Source of the DNA: Siphonodentalium dalli
Lineage: Eukaryota > Mollusca > Scaphopoda > Gadilida > Siphonodentaliidae
DNA: 64,000 nt
Assembly (NCBI GenBank): GCA_032622095.1
Contig: CP136063.1
Coordinates: 9,529,814-9,593,813, forward strand
Direction: 5' to 3'
Shown here: positions 12,751 through 24,060 of the stretch, in pieces
Numbering within the stretch: the first letter of the stretch is position 1
Layout of the letters: every line of letters starts with the position of its first letter
Program-made: the position numbers and the translations under genes
Notes under the pieces: model-generated
Database searches by the model: none
What the model saw: the letters and a program-made list of their open reading frames with translations, nothing else
Told to the model about the DNA's origin: nothing

Positions 12751-13922
12751 CAGTGTTCGCGCTGTCGGTAGCCAAATTAGCCAATGGCTAATCTTTTTCG
12801 AATTTGGCTAATAAAAATTTCATTTGGCTAAACTTTTGGCTAAATTTTTGTTTAACCCAAATGGAGACTGAAAGCATGGAGCCAGAAAGCTAATTAATAA
12901 AAGCGCTCAATAGATCGACATTCAAGACGAAGTTAGGTGATGAAAGTATTTAATTATTTTCGTACTTATGAAATATCGTACAAAGGGAAACCCGATCGAC
13001 AACTCTATCAACCAAGCGATCACAAAGTGATATGCAATCATCTTTAGTTTTCACAAGACGGACATTCAAAGACGCATGGACATTAAACCGACCATGGTTG
13101 AATTATGACAATGTGAAGAAAGCAATGTTTTGTAAAGTGCATTGACGCTGGTATATAAGCAATTTGTTCGTAACAGGCTGTTTTAATCTGGAGAAAGATT
13201 ACGTCACTCTGCACGAAGCAGCAAAAGGTCATTATTAATTTTTACAGTTAATCCCCTAATCCCCCATTCAGCCCATTGTATGTCTGGTCACTCACGGCGC
13301 GCCTGCACAGTGCATGTTTATGATGACATTGTATTTATGACGGTCGAGGTTTATGAGCACCAAGTGTAAGACAATAGCTTAATCAGCCAAATGTGAATCA
13401 CGACAGATATTTTGTGTCTATTTGTCGTCAATACCGATACGGTCAAAATAATATGCATGCTTTTATGACAGATTGTAATTTGATAATGGCGTAACAATAT
13501 TAAGTTATTAGTTTCCAGATGTCACTTAGATATTTTCGCAAGGATGAATATTTAATGATTTAAAAAAAGATATTGATATAAAACAAAAAAATAATGACAT
13601 TAAGAAGGACAATCCCGGGTTACCCCCCCCCCCCAAATCACTCTTTCACATAAAGATTAATACATTTTTAATAAATGATATATATAAAAATACTTCTAGT
13701 TCATCAAAATTATTTAAATTATTGTGTATTTTACCTGTGTCTTTTAGATTTTACGGTTTAGTCATTAATTGTGAACCGACCAGAAAACGATGATTTAATT
13801 TGGCCAAATTTTTTTTAATTTGGCCAAAAAACATTTGGCTAAAGTTTTTTTCATTTGGCTAATAAAATTTTCATTTGGCTAAACTTTTGGCTAAAGTTTT
13901 TTTCGGTCCAGCGCGAACACTG
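12751..13922. mobile_element. Non-autonomous hAT-type element (1172 bp)
   Basis: Ends are 'cagtgttcgcgctg' and its exact reverse complement, 'cagcgcgaacactg'. An exact 8-bp target duplication, TTCATAAT, flanks it (12743-12750 and 13923-13930); 8 bp is the hAT signature length. Subterminal 'catttggctaa' motifs cluster near both ends. The interior has no transposase frame. It is nested inside the 8.65-kb element. Confidence 0.9.
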
Positions 13923-14814
13923 TTCATAATCACGCAACTCACTAGCAAACCAGAATGCACTAAAAAAAGTTGTTTTGTCCACGGCTCTTTTGAGTCAGGT
14001 GGCATTTGATATGGATAAAATGGTAAGTAATGAAAAACTGTAGGCTAGTAGCAAATATAAACACAATTGAAATGGTGACAGGCATAAGGCAATTCACAAT
14101 AAACACTAATTATTAGTCTTGATATATAGATATTCAAATTGTGTTTATGGTTTGGTCTATGGCGACTAGGCCATATCACGACATACATTGTATTATTATG
14201 GGTGGCGAAAGACAGCGCCGATCTTACCGCGGAATCAATATACTCAGTCCACACATAAACCACCTACCCCCAAACTGGCACAGATATTCGAAAGTTATTT
14301 TTACTTAACATGGACCTCATATCAGTGTTGCTGATCGGGATTGATAACACCTTCGCCGTTGATCTAGTGTTTTATGGGGATACAAGTAAATGAGTGTAAA
14401 TCAGAGTGATGTAATCAACTCAAAATCATTGGCATATAGTGTTGTGTTCTTGTTCACACAGTAGGGTCCTTTGCGTTTCTCAAGAAAAACTGGACATGCC
14501 ATGCTCAAGTGTCCATTGCTGTAAATGCATAGGTTCACATTGTATGACTCATATTCAATGAAAATGTGGGAATTATAAATGTATTTCTCATATCCATCTG
14601 TCTCTATGTTTCTATGAACATGTCGTCACTGGAGTCATGTTTGACCTTTAGTCACTGAACGTTAATTGAATGGTTGGCTATCAGAGCCATGTAGTTTTTA
14701 TGATTGAAAAAAGCAACTGTTGCTCATATTTATGAAGATAACATATATGTTGATTGCCATTTAATAATGGAAACACACATTCTAGCTAATACATCGCATA
14801 AGTAATACCATATG

Positions 14815-16313
14815 AGACGTTCTTTGCCCGCATATCGTATTAGTTGTTCACAAAGTGTTGACATTAAACTTAACTGCCATGTTGGCCGCCATTATGGCGC
14901 AATAGTGGGCGTGACTTCAAATTTTTGTTTCTTTATCGTATTCAGCACAAATGAAATCAAAAATGTATGCTCATTTCTTTTTGGCCTGTACTACAATCCC
15001 CAGCAGCCCATTTGTGTGGATGTTTGTGACTGTAGGGGTGGTTAAGATTTTTGTCTAATTATTTCATCAAGTGATAATATGGATTAATGCTGAATCTAAT
15101 GTTTGATATGAAATATTCTATGTAGTCAGTAAAATGATATATAATATACCACTGGGGACGTTCCTTTTCTGTATTTGTCGTATGCCATTCACTAAGTTTT
15201 AAAATTAAAATTGGCCGCCATATTGAACGCCATCTTGGATTATGATACTCTTCTAATAACAAATATGGATGGCAATTTTCTCTGGTCAATTTGCATGTGT
15301 ATTCTACATTGTATAAAACAAAATACTGCGCATTATGCGATCATTCGTGGTTCCAATCCCAGGCGACAACTTTAGTTCGAATGTTATGACATTGACTTGC
15401 GGAATAAATTTTTGACTATTATTTTACCAATTGATAAGATGAATTATTGGTAAAACTAATGTTTCATATGAAATGCTATTCTATATGGTCATTAAAATAA
15501 TATACATTTTAACACTGGGGACGTTCCTTTCTGGATTTTTCGTATGTCGCTTCACTTAGTCTTAAAATAAAAACTGAATGCCATATTGGACGCCATCTTG
15601 GATTTAGATACTCTTCTAATAGTGCATATGGTTGGAAATTCGCATTTTACACTTGTTATGTGTGTTCTACACTAAATAAAAGGAAATACTACGCGCTATT
15701 CTATCATTCTGGTAGCTAATCCCCGGCGATGGCTATACTTAGCATTTTATGACATTGGGGGAGGGTTAAGTTTTTGCCTATTATTGCAATATTTGTAGGA
15801 CCAGGAAAATAAATTTAATACCTCCCGGTAGAACATATTCCAGTCTTTCGAAAAATATATGACAAGATAAGCTCAATCCAGTGTGCTAGTTTTGTATAGA
15901 GTTAACGTGCGACAGTTTATCTGAATCGTCATGATTTTTTGACGCAGAACGTTACATTCTCCACCATGACGTCGTGAAATCTCAAACAAACCAGAATCAA
16001 ATAACAACGTTCCAATCTAGTATCACCATGTACCCCATAATAACAAATAGAACGTTCTGTTTTTGGTGATGTGATTAACTTTTAACCAATGGTGTATAGC
16101 TGGTCAACCGCTGAAAACAGGCTAATTTTTCGGTAGGGTACCTTCACAAATAGTCTTACCATACATAGCTGCCACCAATTCCGGTAAGGCCAAGAATCAT
16201 TTTCATAAATTATATATGTTTACCTTCCAGAAAAAAGTTGGTTTCAACTTGTTCTACCGAGGGTAGGGGTATCTCGAAAACTAAGGCCCTTTTTGGATTT
16301 GGCCGCTCCTCTA
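14815..16313 (-). repeat. Right terminal inverted repeat
   Basis: Reverse-complement partner of 7661-9150, including the same three ~360-bp sub-blocks, with 'cgccatattggacgcc' near 15579 and 'gccatattgaacgcc' near 15217. It ends 'atttggccgctcctcta' at 16313. Open frames here are repeat shadows. Confidence 0.85.
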
Positions 16314-17985
16314 TTGATAAGTCCACAAGTTTAGGGCCTATTTGAGAACCAAATAATTGAAATATGAACCTATGTGAATATTGAGGTCCAATATGAACGA
16401 ACCCATTTGCACGTTGATATGTTGAAAATTACAAACAATGTCGTGTATGCCTGTCCAGCTGTTTGAAACATTGGGTGTAATTTGTATCTGGGATCGAAAT
16501 AGTACTAAAAAAATGCTATTTTTGTGTTGCTAAATTGCACTTTTTGGCAAAACACAACGGCCACGAGGCTCTACTTGTGGACTCTTCTTGTGTAGCCACT
16601 AGTCCATCTAAAAATTACAAAACTCTGCAACATATTGTGCAAACACGCACATAATCAACGTATAATGTGCAAATAGGTTCATATTGGATTATTTTATTCT
16701 GAAATAAGCAGATAATGGACTCATATATACTATTTCGTTTTCTGGCACGGGTGACGGTGAAAATACATATTAAAGAGCGTACACCTGATAAGTCATGAGT
16801 TGGTTTATTTGTGTCATTGTCCGCAGATAAGGAACCTATCAGGAACTCATTATGAGTTCGATAATGTTACTAAAACGCTCTCATTTTCAGTTCATTATCT
16901 ACTCAAAATGAGGCAATTATCGGCAGATTATCTAACTAAAACAGATTATATTATAAGCAGATAATGTGCGGATTTTTAGGAGAACAGGCTGCACTGATCC
17001 ATCTAACAATCCACTCCTCATGTCAATAGGTTTAAATTGGGCCTTACTATTCACATAGGTTGATCTTGGACTTTTTTTCTTCTGAAATAATATATTAGGC
17101 TTATAACCGTTGAATGGAGCACGTCGCAATAAAAACACTATTTTAATAGCGTGCAAATGTCGTAAGGATGAAACAGTAGATTAAATAGTGCCAATATGGG
17201 CTTATTTCATATTGAAATAAGCACATACCGTGCTTATTTTGAATGACGCGTTTCATGCCCATATATAGACAGGATATAGTGCTTCTTTTCACAAAAACAG
17301 ACTGTTCTTTTAGAAATATGCATAATACGGGCTTATTTTATAATTGCGAGAAATAAGCTCATATTGGCATTATTTGAACACATTATTTTAAGAGTGTGCA
17401 AAAGTCATAACGATGAAAAAGTAGAATAAATAGTGCCAATATGGGCTTATTTCGTATTGAAATTTTATGCCTGTATATAGACAGGATATAGTGCTTCTTT
17501 TCACGAAAACAGACTGTTCTTGTAAAAATAAGCACAATACGTGCTTATTTTATAATTGCACGATATAAGCCATATTGACATTATTTGAAATATCAAATAC
17601 GCTCTATATGGGCCTAATTACTCTACCCTATATGGGACTATTTAAATATGAAATAAGCCCGCATTGTGCTTATGTTCATGACAACATGCTGGAAAATCAC
17701 ACGATAAGCCAACTAACAACTTACCAGATGTACCTCCTTTATTTGCATTTTCACTGCATGTGGCCTGCACCATCCAACGGAATACAGGTATAAGTCCACA
17801 AAGGGCCTATTTGAAAACCAAATAAGTGAAATATGAACCTATGTGAATATTGAGGTCCAATATGAACCCATTATTTGCACATGAATATGTTGAAAATTAC
17901 AAACAATGTCATGTATGCCGGTCCAGCTGTTTGAAACATTGGGCGTAAGTTGTTCATTGGGTCAAAAAAATACTAAAACAAGAGG
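16314..17985. repeat. Higher-order repeat unit 3, right part, and start of a fourth unit
   Basis: Resumes exactly where 7660 stops and runs to about 17545. There the unit restarts ('aatatcaaatacgctct') and then decays near 17985. At 17197-17240 it carries the uninterrupted 'tattgaaataagcacatacc', which serves as a paralogous empty site for the pearl-like insertions at 3602 and 6205. Confidence 0.85.
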
Positions 17986-18105
17986 CCAGAAATGAGCTAT
18001 TTTTATAAATCCTTACACCAACCTTTTCATTAGTGCAAAAGTTACAATTCACACTTTATATAGTGATTGTGTGAAAAATATTTACTTATCACATTGTCAG
18101 GGTAA

Positions 18106-18937
18106 CAGGGTTCATACACCTAGCTGAGAGTAAAATTCCATAACTTTTCCATACTTTTTCAAGACTTTCGGACAAATTTTTAAAGACTTTTCAGTTAAAA
18201 AATTCCATAACTTTTCCATACCTCGTACCTAGCTAAACAACGAGGAAGACAATATATAAATTTCCAGGTTGTTTAAACAGAGCACACATATACGTTAGTT
18301 AAAATGAGCCCTTTATCTGCAAAGATGCGTTTAACTAATTAAGCTGATATGAACAATAAATCATAAATGGTTGGCATCTGCAACAATTATCGGCCTTGAC
18401 ACCCAGAGTCTATAATTTCTAAAATCATTGGGGGAAAAAAATTACGATTTTCCGGTTATGGATCACGATTTATTTCGAACAAGGCAATACAACGATTAAA
18501 ACTATATTTGCACACTATAAAATGGTGCTCTCGAATAATTTTGAGTAACATGAGTAACATCGGTGAATTTAGTGAGAGTACGCATTGACATATTTGTTTT
18601 AGGTTCGTTCGATTTGCGTTATGTTATTGCGTATATAAATGAGTTCCAGTAAGGGAGACAATTCGTGTTTCGGCATACCGTAAAACGTGTAGTTCCAACT
18701 GTAACTACGGAGATGGTATCGTAAGAACGGAAAGTAACAGCATTTATTTACCGAAGAACTCGGCCTTGGGATATTCCATGACTTTTCAAGACCTTGAATC
18801 TCAGGGTAGCTTATTTTCAAGACTTTTTCCATAGTAGGGTGAAAAAGGTCCCATTTTCCAGACTGTTCAAGGGTATTGAATCGAAATTTTCGGATTCCAT
18901 AACTTTTCCAGGATTCCAGACCCGCGTACGAACCCTG
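18106..18937. mobile_element. Possible hAT-like non-autonomous element
   Basis: Left end 'cagggttcatacacc' and right end 'gtacgaaccctg' form an inverted repeat, with mirrored subterminal 'attccataacttttcc' stretches. The length of 832 bp suits a hAT-derived miniature element, and hAT ends often start CAGGG. I see no clean 8-bp target duplication, so the exact edges are uncertain. Confidence 0.55.
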
Positions 18938-19189
18938 ATTGTGTCAACAGGATTGGTGGAGGATTTTAATATTTTTAAGCAAATAAACCAAATGACCCTC
19001 ATTTGCAGGTTAGGGGTGTGTTATCATAAACTATGCCAATAACTATAAACATAATCAATGGAAATATTTGAGTTATCAAATCGGACAGTATGGGTTTAAT
19101 TTTAGCCAAACAGCAAACTGGACAAGAGAGTCATCAATCAATACATATCAAAAAGGTCCTTTGAGAAAGCAGTCAGAGATGCTGGATGA

Positions 19190-19637
19190 TTAAAATCGGT
19201 ATGTCAACAGCAATGATTTCTGCGCCTCATCAAGAGACAGGCCAGTTCTTTCAGGCTTCTTGGAGAAGTTGAAACTATTTTCTCCGAACAAGCCAAGAAG
19301 ACTCCTGTCGGCCAGAGAGTTTGTGATCATATTAAGATAAGTCTGTGGATCAGTGTTTTCCTCGTCAAAACCAGACGGATCGAGCATCTACGCTCACCAC
19401 GTCATCGGCTGCTCGTAATAAGATGGAGGTAGTACTGCCTGCCCTCTGTGGGTCAGGTGTTAACAGACCGGTAGTAACTCTCTGCGAGTTAGCAGAAGTA
19501 CAATCCGTCCTCTGCGGACTGGAAGGTAAATAGACTGTCTGAGATGCAACTGGGGCAACAGTAGTCAAGCTGCAAGCTGTGGAAACGTTAACCGCAGATA
19601 ACGAAGGTATCGTCGTGGTGACAATACTGGAAGTCAA
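19190..19637 (-). pseudogene. Degraded coding remnant, family not recognised
   Basis: On the minus strand a Ser/Thr-rich frame (19637-19365) with 'RVTTGLLTPDPQRAG' is followed, after a change of frame near 19388, by a second frame (19387-19190) with 'DPSGFDEENTDPQTYLNMI' and 'RSLLGLFGENSFNF'. The two stretches read like one protein interrupted by a short out-of-frame insertion ('gtgagcgtag'). It could be the gag-like or N-terminal part of a retroelement or recombinase, but I do not recognise a domain. Sequence to about 19900 on the same strand may belong to it. Confidence 0.35.
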
Positions 19638-20039
19638 ACCTGTGGTTGAGCATCCATCAAGAGAGACCTACCCAGGCAGCAAAGTCCCAATTAGTCCAGC
19701 TTGCCGTCTAACCCATTTATACGGGAAAAACATTCCGAGCGTAACGATGTTATATCGTCCGGTGGAGGATGGAAATGTCTTCGCCTTACAACCGGCGAAG
19801 AAACCGAGGAACTTCAACTCAAATTGGAATCGCGGACGCCATTGCGATTTAAAAAACGTGGTTCTTTTCGAAAATACGGGCGTATTCGATCGCCGAGAAA
19901 GGAAGAATGAATCCTACAGGTTTATACCGATATATCCAGTTACGCATGCGCTAACTTGGAAAGTTTTTTTACGACCTTCACCTTGTTGCACGACGGTGAA
20001 TAGGGCGAATTTTGATCCTAAGGGTATGGAATTCCTATC

Positions 20040-20515
20040 GTAATATTGAATACGATCATTTACGCTATAAAACTCAATATCTTCTGTTTGTAACATATGT
20101 GAATCCGATTGACATTCACAAAAACTTAACGCACATATTACTCGAGACTAAAGTATCAACATACGGAAAAGCATGCACATCAACCAACAAATGGCAAGAA
20201 CAACTTATATGCATAGGTGTCTGGTGTTGTTCTCTTGTTGGACGCTGGGACGAAACTCAGACGATTATACAAAACAGCAAGCTCTCGACCCCTATAAATA
20301 ATATTTATAACGCTGATTGCATTATATGGACATTGTGGTCCCATGTTTTGTCATTAAAGAGCAGTTTATGTGTGTGCGATGATGAATTCCGTGTCACCTT
20401 AATAGGTAGTTACCTTGTGTGAACTTTGATTGTTCGTGGACTCATATCCCACTTTCCCAAAACCAGAGATCGATTAGATATCTTATTTGCTGGAGTTACT
20501 GCATATAACAATAGA
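20040..20515 (-). repeat. Inverted partner of the repeat at 11.5-12.5 kb
   Basis: Reverse complement of blocks at 11520-12545, without the ~540-bp 'aatcgattac' insert. A 136-codon open frame on the plus strand across it is explained by chance within a repeat. Confidence 0.75.
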
Positions 20516-21400
20516 TAATGATTCTGTTTTTAATGTTTCATGTGACCAAAACTGAAACCGAACCGAACATTCGATAAAATTGCTAAAAATTATGACGACT
20601 TGACACGCCAAATACAACAATTCACATGCCTGTCATGCGAAAGGCGTGTTACATATGTGTTGGGTATACAAATTCATACATAACTGTTTCAAGGTGTATC
20701 ACCGAAAGATGTCGTTGATTGCTTCTTGGAGACAATATATACACTTACCGTATATCTGCTTTAGTGGGCGCGCCATCTTGGAATGTCCGAACCTAAACGG
20801 GTATCCGACAGTGAATACTGGGTCAACAAGTAGTGACTTATAGACAGAAATCGATGGTAAATTGAGCATAATATAACATGTGTATTTGTTGTCAGGACAC
20901 AGGAATTCGTTCACAAGTCCACCCTTACCTGCCTTTATACTTACCCAAACGTATACTTATTTGACAATCGGCTCATCACTATATACCAGTATGTTGTAAA
21001 CAACTTGGTGCCATTCCTAACAAAAATTCAATTAGTAGGGGCCTTCTCGGTGTTGAATGTTTTGCTAATAATTATGTTATCACATACATTGTACATGTAC
21101 TCTTTACGTACTTGTACTGTTTGTTTGCGCAACATGGTATTTGTTTACATAACACAAGTATATAGAATATAGAATTATCATATTATGAATGCATTATTAT
21201 CTGCAAAACACACTTTGCATGAGCTGTTTGTTTACAATAGTGAGCAATAAGCAAAACACTCAACATCGTGTCAATTATTTAGGGGAGTGAATCATGGTGA
21301 CCCATTCAACACAGAAATCTTGAGAGGTGAAGATTAGAGATAGCTAAACTGGAATGTTGTAAACAACTTGGTTGCATTTCTAACTAAATTTCAATTAGTG
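20516..21400. other. No gene recognised
   Basis: AT-rich sequence. A ~60-bp phrase starting 'tgttgtaaacaacttgg' occurs at 20993 and again at 21355, marking a small local duplication. Confidence 0.5.
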
Positions 21401-21409
21401 GGGGGTCTT

Positions 21410-21785
21410 TTGGCATGGGCTACAAATCGTACCTTTGGTAGGATCATTATAAAATTTGTCATGCCTGTTGACATTGACATGTAGATGGGAACGATTCAAT
21501 TGGCGAAAAATACATGGTCACCAGCCATGTCTTGGATTAAAAATTCAATCCATTATCAAGGGCTACAGGCCGGAGTGTTTGTCTGATCACCATGAAATAT
21601 GTCGTGGATGTTAATATTGACATGTAGATGAGAACATGTGATAAAACATGGCAGCTGGCAGCCATCTTGGATTTTACTCTTTGCATGACTAAATCTTTTG
21701 GCACGGGCTACAAATTGTACCTTTGGTCAGATCGTTATGAAATTTGTCATGGCTATTGACATGTAGATGGGAACGATTCTTTGTG
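21410..21785 (-). repeat. 166-bp satellite, inverted block
   Basis: About three monomers read in the opposite sense to the rest of the array ('gggctacaaatcgtacc', 'gaaatttgtcatggc', 'catgtagatgggaac'). The switch to forward orientation is near 21785. Confidence 0.8.
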
Positions 21786-24060
21786 AATATTAACATCCAT
21801 GACAAATTTAATGATGAAAAGACACTCCGGCCTGTAGCCCGTGCTAATGGATTGAATTTTGAAATCCAAGATGGCCACTGGTGGTCATGTTTTTTTGCCG
21901 AATGACCCCAAACTAATTTGTTACCATTAACATGTCAAAGTCAACAGCCATAAAAGTACATTTTTTATGACAAATTTTATGATGATCAGACTAAAGGCAC
22001 GACCTGTAGCCCATACTAAAGATTTAGTCATACAAAGAGTAAAATCCAAGATGGCTGCTGGCGGCCATGTTTTTTGGACGAATGACCCCAAAATGACTCG
22101 TTCCCATCTGCATGTCATTATTAACATTCAGTACAAATTTTATGATGATCAGACTAAGGGTACGACATGTAGCCCGTGCTAAAGAATTTAGTCATATAAA
22201 GAGTAAAATCCAAGATGGCTGCTGGTGGCCATGTTTTCGGTCGAATGACCTCAAAATGATTCGTTCCCATCAACATGTCATCGTTAACATCCATGACAAA
22301 TTTTATGACGATCAGACTAAAGGTACTTTGTATTTAGTCATACAAAGAGTAAAATCCAAGACGGCTGCTGGCGGCCATGTTTTTTGGACGAATGACCCCA
22401 AACTTACTCGTTCCCATCTACATGTCAATATTAACATCCATGACAAATTTCATGATGATCAGACGAACAGTACGACCTGTGGCCCGTGCCTATGGATTAA
22501 ATTTTGAAATCCAAGATTGCCACTGGTGGCCATGTTTTTTGTCCGAATGTCCCCAAAATGACTCATTCCCATCTACATTCCAGTTTCAACAGCCATGACA
22601 AATTTTATGATGATCAGAATAAAGGTACGACCTGTAGCCCGTGCTAAAGGATTTAGTCATACAAAGAGTAAAATCAAAGATGGGTGCTGGCAGCCATGTT
22701 TTTTGGCCGAATGACCCAAAATTGTTAACATCCACGACAAATTTTATGATGATCAGACTAAAGGTACGACCTGTAGCTCGTGCCAAACAATTTAGTCATG
22801 CAAAGAACAAAATCCAAGATGGTGGCTGGCGGCCATGTTTTTTTGCCGAATGACCCCAAATGACTCGTTCCCATCTACATGTCAATATTAACTTCCAAGA
22901 CAAATTTCATGATGATCAGACTAACACTCCGGCCTGTAGCCCGTGCTAATGGATTGAATTTTGAAATCCAAGATGGCCACTGGCGTGACTGGCGGCCATG
23001 TTTTTTTTCCCGAATGACCCCAAAATGACTCTTTCTCATCTACAAGTCAATGTCAACGCCCATGACAAATTTCATAATGATCCGACCAAAGGTACAACCT
23101 GTAGCCCGTGCCAAAGGATTTAGTCATGCAAAGAGTAAAATCCAAGATGGCTTCCCGCGGCCATGTTTTATGGCCGAACGACCCCAAAATGACACGTTCC
23201 CATCTATATGTCATTGTTAACATCCATGAAAAATTTCATAATGATTCGATCAAAGGTAGGACCTGTAGCCCGTGCCAAACAATTTAGTCATGCAAAGAGT
23301 AAAATACAAAATGGCTGCTGGCGGCCATGTTTTTTGGCCGAATGACCTCAAGATGACTCGTTCCCATCTACATATCATTGTTAACAACCAGGACATATTT
23401 TATGATGATCAGACTAAAGGTACGACCTGTAGCCCGTGCTAAAGGATTTATTCATACAAAGAGTAAAATCCAAGATGGCTGCTGGCGGCCATGTTTTTTT
23501 GGCCGAATGACCACAAAATTACTCGTTCCCATCTACATGTTATTGTTAACATCCATGACAAATTTTATGATGATCAGACTAAAAGTACGACCTGTAGCCC
23601 GTGCTAAAGGATTTAGTAATACAAAGAGTAAAATCCAAGATGGCTGCTGGCGGCCATGTTTTTGGGCCGAATGACCCCAAAATGACTCGTTCCCATCTAC
23701 TTGTCAATATTAACATCCATGACAAATTTCATGATAATCAGACGAATAGTACGACCTGTAGCCGGTGCTGATGGATTGAATTTTGAAATTAAAGATGGCA
23801 GCCATGTTTTTTGTCTGAATGACCCCAAAATGACTTGTTCCCATCTACATGTCATTATTAATATCCATGACAAATTTTATGATGATCAGACTAAAGGTAC
23901 GACCTTTTGAAATCCAAGATGGCCACTGGCGACCATGTTTTTTTCCCGAATGACCCCAACATGAATCATTCCGGTCTAAATGTTGATGTCAACAGCTATG
24001 ACAAATTTCATAATGATCCGACCAAAGGTACGACCTGTAGCCTGTATTGTTGACGAATCA
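21786..24060 (+). repeat. 166-bp satellite array, about 15 copies
   Basis: Diverged monomers spaced about 166 bp (for example 'tacgacctgtagcccgtgc' at 23419 and 23584). Each carries 'aaaatccaagatggc' and 'cggccatgtttttt'. Spacing varies where copies are truncated, for example near 22325 and 23905. The array ends with a pearl-like tail: 'acacggacgacagatgac', then 'aatagctcaaac' pairing with 'ttttgagcta' (24108-24138). Confidence 0.9.

Larger units (their letters stand above)
7661..16313. mobile_element. 8.65-kb non-autonomous DNA transposon with ~1.5-kb terminal inverted repeats
   Basis: Both ends read 'tagaggagcggccaaat' in opposite orientation. The inverted similarity continues for about 1.5 kb ('ctaccctcggtagaacaag', 'aacgttctgcrtcaaaaaa' and so on). 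The element interrupts a repeat unit whose uninterrupted copies are present nearby, and a 3-bp target duplication, TTG, flanks it (7658-7660 and 16314-16316). No transposase frame was found inside, so it would move in trans. A 3-bp target duplication fits several superfamilies (PIF/Harbinger, EnSpm/CACTA, Zator), and I cannot choose. The interior carries a nested hAT-type element and other repeats. Confidence 0.85.

Noticed and set aside
15330-15370. tRNA-like B box ('ggttccaatccc')
   Set aside because: No matching A box or cloverleaf could be folded around it, and it lies in the transposon end.
18106-18937. Exact hAT target duplication
   Set aside because: Flanks 'cagggtaa' and 'attgtgtc' do not match, so the element is listed with reduced confidence.
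20012-20422. 136-codon plus-strand frame
   Set aside because: Lies in a repeat whose inverted relative at 11.5-12.5 kb does not keep the frame.
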